From: Armatimonadota bacterium
Lineage (GTDB): Bacteria; Armatimonadota; Zipacnadia; Zipacnadales; UBA11051
Direction of reading: 5' to 3'
DNA length: 64,000 nt
Assembly (NCBI GenBank): GCA_013178155.1
Contig: JABLXH010000002.1
Span: forward strand, 1 to 64,000
In this document: positions 59,902 to 64,000 of the stretch, piece after piece
How the letters are laid out: the number at the start of each line of letters is the position of its first letter
Numbering within the stretch: the stretch's first letter is position 1
Notes under the pieces: model-generated
The model's database searches: none
Told to the model about the DNA's origin: nothing
The model's input: the letters and a program-made list of their open reading frames with translations, nothing else
Translations under genes and position numbers: made by a program

Positions 59902-62900
59902 TTGCGTTTCCTCATCCTCTGTCTCCTCGCCCTGCCGCTCGCCGCCCACGCTTACCCCCCTGCCTTCCAGGCACCCATGGACTCCTCCCTCGTGGCCAAA
60001 CCAGGTGGAGAGCCCGTGGAGACCACCGGCCAGCCGGTCTTCGTCGTCGGCAAGTTCGGCCAGGCCGTGGAGTTGCGACCGGGCACGGTGCTGTTCTACG
60101 GGGCACGCGGCGTTCTCGACAAGGGACAAGGGACACTGAGCTTTTGGCTCAGGCCGAACTGGGCGGGTGATGACGGCCAGGATCACGGCCTGGTGGCGGA
60201 TCAGGCTGACTACGCCAGCAAGGCGCTGAACACCTTCTACCTGTGGAAGGACCGTCACGGGTTACTGCGTTTCGATCTGGCGACGCCCGAGGGGCAGGCG
60301 TTGAGCGCTGACGTGCGGTCCTGGCGAGCGGGGGAATGGCATCATCTGGCGGTGACGTGGTCTCAGGCCGGCGAGCTTGCGTTGTATGTGGACGGCAACT
60401 GCGTCTCGCGCCGTCAGACGCCCTATGACCCCGTGTCGTGGCCGCGGCTCATTCTCGGCGGCGACTTCACCGGCGCAGGCAGCGCCGATGCGGCCTTTGA
60501 CGAAGTGCGGATCTACTCCCGGCCGCTGCAGCAGGCCCACGTCATGGCCCTGGGGCAGAACCTGCCGCTGGAGGACGCGGCAGTCACACGCCTGACCGCG
60601 CCGCGGGCCATCCGCCTTGGCCAGCCGTTCGACATTCGGGTGCAGGTGACCGCGGCTGGCCCCCTGACCCGGGAATACCCGCTCGTACTGGAGTTGGCTG
60701 GGATCCCCTTTGCCACTTTGCAGGTATCGCTGGCCGGACACGACTGGGGCGCCGGCCAACCCCTGGACCTGGCCGGCTTTGCGGTTACCGTCCCGGAGTA
60801 CTTGCGGTTGTGGAGCGGGACGTATCCGCTGACGGCTCGTCTCGACGGCACTGTGCCCCCGGCTGACACGGCGCCGGTGGTCCACCAGGTCGAGGTCACC
60901 TCCCGATCGCAGGCAGTCCCCGGTCACACTTACAGCGTGACCGAGGACGGCGTGCCCATGCGCGACGGTCGTCGCTTCATTCCGGCCGGTCCAGATGAGG
61001 GCTTTCTCTTCCAGGGACGTTTCTACCGTGACGACGCCGAGGGTCGCTCGTTGGCCTGCCAGCTCATCGCCAGCGGCGAGGTACAGGACGCGGTCCGCTG
61101 TCGGCTGGTGGATGCCGTCGAGGCCGCAGCTACCGACCACGAGTTTGTGGAATGGGGGCAGTCAGTGGTCCAGGAGGTGGCGCCGGGGAAGCGCGTCCGG
61201 CTTACCGGAGTGCCGGCCTCCGCGACCACAGCGGTCCGCGTGGGGGGCGAGGACCGTCCCGTCCTGCCCGGCTTCTCGTATACGCTGCGCACCTCGCCCA
61301 CAGTTGCGCCTCATGTGCTGGTGGTGGAGATGGCCGCCGATTCGGACCGCACCCTCGCGATTGGCGTTGACGCGGCCCCCGGCAGCGAACCCTCACCGCC
61401 GCTGCGCGACAGCGGCCTCGGCGACACAAGGCTGATTCCCCTGCTGGTCACCTATGCCGACGGAGAGACGGCGCGGGGGGACAGCACGCTGCGCCAGGCC
61501 TTGCTGTTCTACCCCAAGACCGGGGCCAGCCTAGTGACCATCAGTTCCGGCGGCCGTGACCGGCAGCCGGACGTGGCAACCGCCGCTGCCGTGGCCCGTC
61601 TGGAGGTGTACGAACTCCTGGACGACGGAGCCGCGCTGCACAACCAGATCGCCCTGCCTGAGAAGGAACCCTCCCGCAGCGTCGGGCTGTGCTTGCCGGA
61701 CACCACTGTCATGTTTGCGCAGTTTGGCTTCGCTGGCGCCGATGCCCTCCAGCGACGGGCCTCGCTGGGCGCCCTCGGGGACTATCTGGGGTTCATGGGC
61801 GTCAATCGCCTGGAGTTCTCGCCCCTGGGCTACGGGATGAATGCGCGGTATTTTGGCGGTCGTCTCGTCAACACGGAGGGCTACGATCTGTTCGATGAGC
61901 TGTTGCCCGTCGCGGAAAGACGGGGGCTGGAGCTGGTGCCGGTCCTGGAGCCCATGTCTTTCTACGATCGCTTGCCCGAGTTCACCGACGACAGCTTCCA
62001 GCTCGACCGCGACGGCCGAACCTACCGCCAGGCCTATGGCCGGGTGCCCGACCCTCTCCGCCCCGAGGTGCAGGCCCAGGCCATGGGCTTTCTGTCCGAG
62101 TTCCTGGAGCGTGTGCGCGGCCGCGCTTGTGTCCCCTTCGTGGCGGTGCGGGTGGATGGCGTCGCCGGTACATGCTACTCAGGCGATGCCCCGACGCGCC
62201 CACCCGAGGAGGCCGGTTACAGCGAGTGGGACCTCGCAGCCTTCATGCAGGCCACCGGCGTACAGGTCGGGGGCACGCCGGGTGATACGCCCAGCCGCTT
62301 TGCCTGGCTGAAGGCCAACCCGGAGGCCTGGAGCCGATGGATCACCTGGCGGTGTGAGCAAACCCATGCGTTCTGGCTCAAGCTGCGCGACCTGGTGGTG
62401 TCCCGGGGCGATGGCCGGAAGCTGCTGATCCAGACCAGCCTGCCAAGCGCAGAGCCGGGGCAGTATGGTTACTGGCGCACCAACCAGACTTCGCCGCTGG
62501 ATGTCCTGCGGCACCACGGCTACGATCCGCGCCTGCATCTGTCGGAGCAAGGGCTGCGGATCTCACGATGCCTCAACCTGGGTGGGGACCGCTACCATGG
62601 CGATTCGGCCAACAGCACCTATGCCCTGCAACCCGAACTGGAGCCCTGGTACCGGACGGCCGAGGGCGGCGAGACCGAACTGCGGCTGACCACGTGGGAC
62701 CTGCCGGAACACCCTCTGGGCCACCGGGCGGGTCCGGCTGGGCCTGCCGGTCGCGCCTTCCTGGGCCCCCTGGTCCACTCCCTGCGCGTCCACGATCCCT
62801 ACGCCCTCACGCTGACGAGCTGGGGGCTGGCAACAGCCGGTCACGAGGCGGAGCTGCGGCGCTTCATCCGCGCCTATCGGGCACTACCGGCCGTGCCGCC

Positions 62901-63204
62901 GACCGACTTTGAGGGGGAGGTTTTCCCGCGGCGCGAGCAGGTGGTGGTCCGTCGCCACGGTAGCTCACGGCTGGCGGTCATCAATGACAGCGAGGCTCCC
63001 CAGCGGGTGCGCCTGACCTTCCGTCCCCCGCTGCCCGTCGGGACGCGTGTGGTGGACTTGGCCGCCGGGGTTGAGCTCTCCCAGACGGTCGGGCGTGCCC
63101 AGACCAGAGTCGAGGTCGCCCTCGACGCCTGGGACCTGACTGCGCTCGAGATACGCACTCTGCCACCCAGCGGCGATGTCAAGCCGCGCCCCGGCCAACC
63201 GTGA
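59902..63204 (+). CDS. Large secreted LamG and GH-like barrel protein
   Basis: 1100 residues. TTG at 59902 with GGGAGGG six bases upstream gives a clear signal peptide (LRFLILCLLALPLAAHA). Residues about 20-215 are a LamG jelly roll (GTLSFWLRPNWAG, EWHHLAVTWSQAGELALYVDG, FDEVRIYSRPL). Beta-sandwiches follow. A barrel at about 590-950 contains MGVNRLEFSPLGYG, LELVPVLEPMS and WDLAAFMQATG. Probable extracellular glycosidase or carbohydrate-binding enzyme. Length is unusual. Confidence 0.78.
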   Translation: MRFLILCLLALPLAAHAYPPAFQAPMDSSLVAKPGGEPVETTGQPVFVVGKFGQAVELRPGTVLFYGARGVLDKGQGTLSFWLRPNWAGDDGQDHGLVADQADYASKALNTFYLWKDRHGLLRFDLATPEGQALSADVRSWRAGEWHHLAVTWSQAGELALYVDGNCVSRRQTPYDPVSWPRLILGGDFTGAGSADAAFDEVRIYSRPLQQAHVMALGQNLPLEDAAVTRLTAPRAIRLGQPFDIRVQVTAAGPLTREYPLVLELAGIPFATLQVSLAGHDWGAGQPLDLAGFAVTVPEYLRLWSGTYPLTARLDGTVPPADTAPVVHQVEVTSRSQAVPGHTYSVTEDGVPMRDGRRFIPAGPDEGFLFQGRFYRDDAEGRSLACQLIASGEVQDAVRCRLVDAVEAAATDHEFVEWGQSVVQEVAPGKRVRLTGVPASATTAVRVGGEDRPVLPGFSYTLRTSPTVAPHVLVVEMAADSDRTLAIGVDAAPGSEPSPPLRDSGLGDTRLIPLLVTYADGETARGDSTLRQALLFYPKTGASLVTISSGGRDRQPDVATAAAVARLEVYELLDDGAALHNQIALPEKEPSRSVGLCLPDTTVMFAQFGFAGADALQRRASLGALGDYLGFMGVNRLEFSPLGYGMNARYFGGRLVNTEGYDLFDELLPVAERRGLELVPVLEPMSFYDRLPEFTDDSFQLDRDGRTYRQAYGRVPDPLRPEVQAQAMGFLSEFLERVRGRACVPFVAVRVDGVAGTCYSGDAPTRPPEEAGYSEWDLAAFMQATGVQVGGTPGDTPSRFAWLKANPEAWSRWITWRCEQTHAFWLKLRDLVVSRGDGRKLLIQTSLPSAEPGQYGYWRTNQTSPLDVLRHHGYDPRLHLSEQGLRISRCLNLGGDRYHGDSANSTYALQPELEPWYRTAEGGETELRLTTWDLPEHPLGHRAGPAGPAGRAFLGPLVHSLRVHDPYALTLTSWGLATAGHEAELRRFIRAYRALPAVPPTDFEGEVFPRREQVVVRRHGSSRLAVINDSEAPQRVRLTFRPPLPVGTRVVDLAAGVELSQTVGRAQTRVEVALDAWDLTALEIRTLPPSGDVKPRPGQP

Positions 63205-63224
63205 GAGGTCCCTCTTTCGGGTCA

Positions 63225-63257
63225 GCCAAAGCCCCCGTCTGTGAGCGGGGCTTTGGC
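63225..63257. terminator. Terminator between convergent genes
   Basis: GCCAAAGCCCC pairs perfectly with GGGGCTTTGGC. It lies between the large secreted gene (plus) and the small gene at 63292 (minus) and probably ends both. Confidence 0.7.
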
Positions 63258-63291
63258 GTGCAAGGACTTGTCGCGTTGTGTGGGGCCCCCC

Positions 63292-63528
63292 TCAGCCCAG
63301 GTACCGCCATGTCATGTTGGTGACCTCGCCGTCGCGGAAGGTAAAGGTCTTGCGCCAATCCGATCGTCCGGCTCCAGTCGTGACGGTGCACTCGACCACC
63401 AGCTTGCCGTTGCCATCGCTCACGTCGTTGCTCAGGACGTCCATGCGCAGCGTGTCCTCGCCGTAGTGCACCTTCAGGTAGGTCTGTGCTTTCGCCAGCA
63501 GCTCTTCCTGCGTGATGGTAGCAGCCAT
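63292..63528 (-). CDS. Small cytoplasmic protein, unknown function
   Basis: 78 residues, no signal peptide. Short helix (TQEELLAKAQTYLK) then beta strands (GKLVVECTVTTG, KTFTFRDGEVTNMTWRYLG). AGGAGG precedes the ATG. It may be a small cystatin-like or ubiquitin-like fold, but I recognise no family. Confidence 0.65.
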   Translation of the reverse strand: MAATITQEELLAKAQTYLKVHYGEDTLRMDVLSNDVSDGNGKLVVECTVTTGAGRSDWRKTFTFRDGEVTNMTWRYLG

Positions 63529-63603
63529 GGGTACCTCCTATTGCCATACTTCGCCCCGGGTGTTTCGCCGTCGGGACGCCCCAGGCCTTCGCCGCAGCTC
63601 GGC

Positions 63604-63632
63604 TTGCCTGCCTGGCTGGCCCGTGTTAGAAT
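63604..63632 (+). promoter_or_regulatory. Promoter for the gene at 63685
   Basis: TTGCCT, 17-base spacer, TAGAAT. The start is near 63639, giving a leader of about 46 bases. Confidence 0.6.
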
Positions 63633-63684
63633 GGCCATGTCCCATTGGCTCGAGCGCCAACGGGGTATGTCGGAGGCCGCGGAA

Positions 63685-64000
63685 ATGAACAGAAGCTCAA
63701 GACGCCGCGCCGCGCCGCGCGACATTCTCGTGTTTTGGATCACCGTCGCCTGCCTCGCTGTCGCGCTGGGGGCTGCCGGGTTTGCTGTCGGGAAGTATCT
63801 TATAGGGGGCATGGTGGGTGGCAGCGAGGTAGATACCGGGGCGCCAGAGATCGTGGTCCAGAGCCCGGACGACCACCCCACCGGTACGGCCGCGCCGATC
63901 GGTCCGCCACCCGCCGAGGCCGTGGTCAAGGTCACCGAGCGTGCGCCTTCGGAAGCAGAGAGGATTGAGCTGGAGACGCAGCTCCCTCAGGATGCGGCCC
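63685..64000 (+). CDS. Membrane-anchored protein, cut by right window edge
   Basis: At least 105 residues. Arg-rich cytoplasmic start (MNRSSRRRAAPRD), one hydrophobic helix at about 14-40 and a Pro/Ala/Gly/Glu-rich linker outside, with no stop before 64000. The ATG at 63685 has GGAGG 8 bases upstream; an ATG 18 bases earlier is in frame. The layout resembles SPOR-domain or other cell-wall-binding single-pass proteins, but no C-domain is visible to confirm this. Confidence 0.75.
   Translation, partial: MNRSSRRRAAPRDILVFWITVACLAVALGAAGFAVGKYLIGGMVGGSEVDTGAPEIVVQSPDDHPTGTAAPIGPPPAEAVVKVTERAPSEAERIELETQLPQDAA

Overview
The window is 64 kb of high-GC bacterial chromosome carrying housekeeping, biosynthetic and secreted-protein genes. 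I see no phage genes, insertion sequences or CRISPR array. A Spo0H-type sigma factor, a canonical T-box leader, a copper-amine-oxidase-N stalk protein, and many secreted beta-helix, LamG and DUF4091-like proteins together suggest a Terrabacteria-side lineage. Armatimonadota is my best guess; this is inference, since no marker was searched.

Layout. (1) 1-1.2 kb, minus strand: sigH, tRNA-Thr(TGT), tRNA-Tyr, tRNA-Thr(GGT), then the 5' end of tuf. (2) 1.5-8.8 kb: a Bcp peroxiredoxin, then a complete branched-chain-amino-acid-type ABC importer, a phenylacetate-CoA-ligase-like enzyme and a tandem ACT protein. (3) 8.9-22.9 kb, accessory metabolism: a secreted beta-helix protein; a leftward operon of two MttB-like methyltransferases, a PIG-L protein and a double GNAT protein; an FGGY kinase, EamA transporter and CBM9-like protein; a methyltransferase and a UroD-like protein; and a DegT aminotransferase. 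(4) 22.9-24.0 kb: a candidate free-standing structured RNA with its own promoter and terminator, and a solitary rpsE. (5) 24.1-33.9 kb: branched-chain amino acid biosynthesis, with a T-box leader (GTC, Val specifier), ilvD, ilvB, an unknown secreted protein, ilvN, two small unknown genes, ilvC, yraN, leuC and leuD. (6) 34-37.5 kb: der, plsY, gpsA, an HU gene and tRNA-Pro(GGG). (7) 37.7-53.4 kb: class III aminotransferase, polysaccharide deacetylase, GH-like and TIM-barrel proteins, a ceramidase-like/GNAT fusion, amidohydrolase, stalk protein, nucleotidyltransferase, M14 peptidase, two VanZ-like proteins, two thioredoxins and an HtrA protease. (8) 53.5-64 kb: secreted glycosidase-like proteins with an aldo/keto reductase, and a membrane-anchored protein cut by the window end.

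The ilv and leu genes supply most of the valine/isoleucine pathway and the isomerase step of leucine synthesis; leuA, leuB and ilvE are not in the window. The importer in region 2 could bring in the same amino acids. The secreted glycosidase-like, deacetylase and carbohydrate-binding proteins point to a polysaccharide-degrading life style.

The observations I consider most worth checking are the orphan structured RNA at about 22957-23169 (minus), the solitary rpsE, the secreted gene between ilvB and ilvN, the ceramidase-GNAT fusion, and catalytic-residue changes in the PIG-L protein (Asp to Ala) and the HtrA protease (Asp to Glu).
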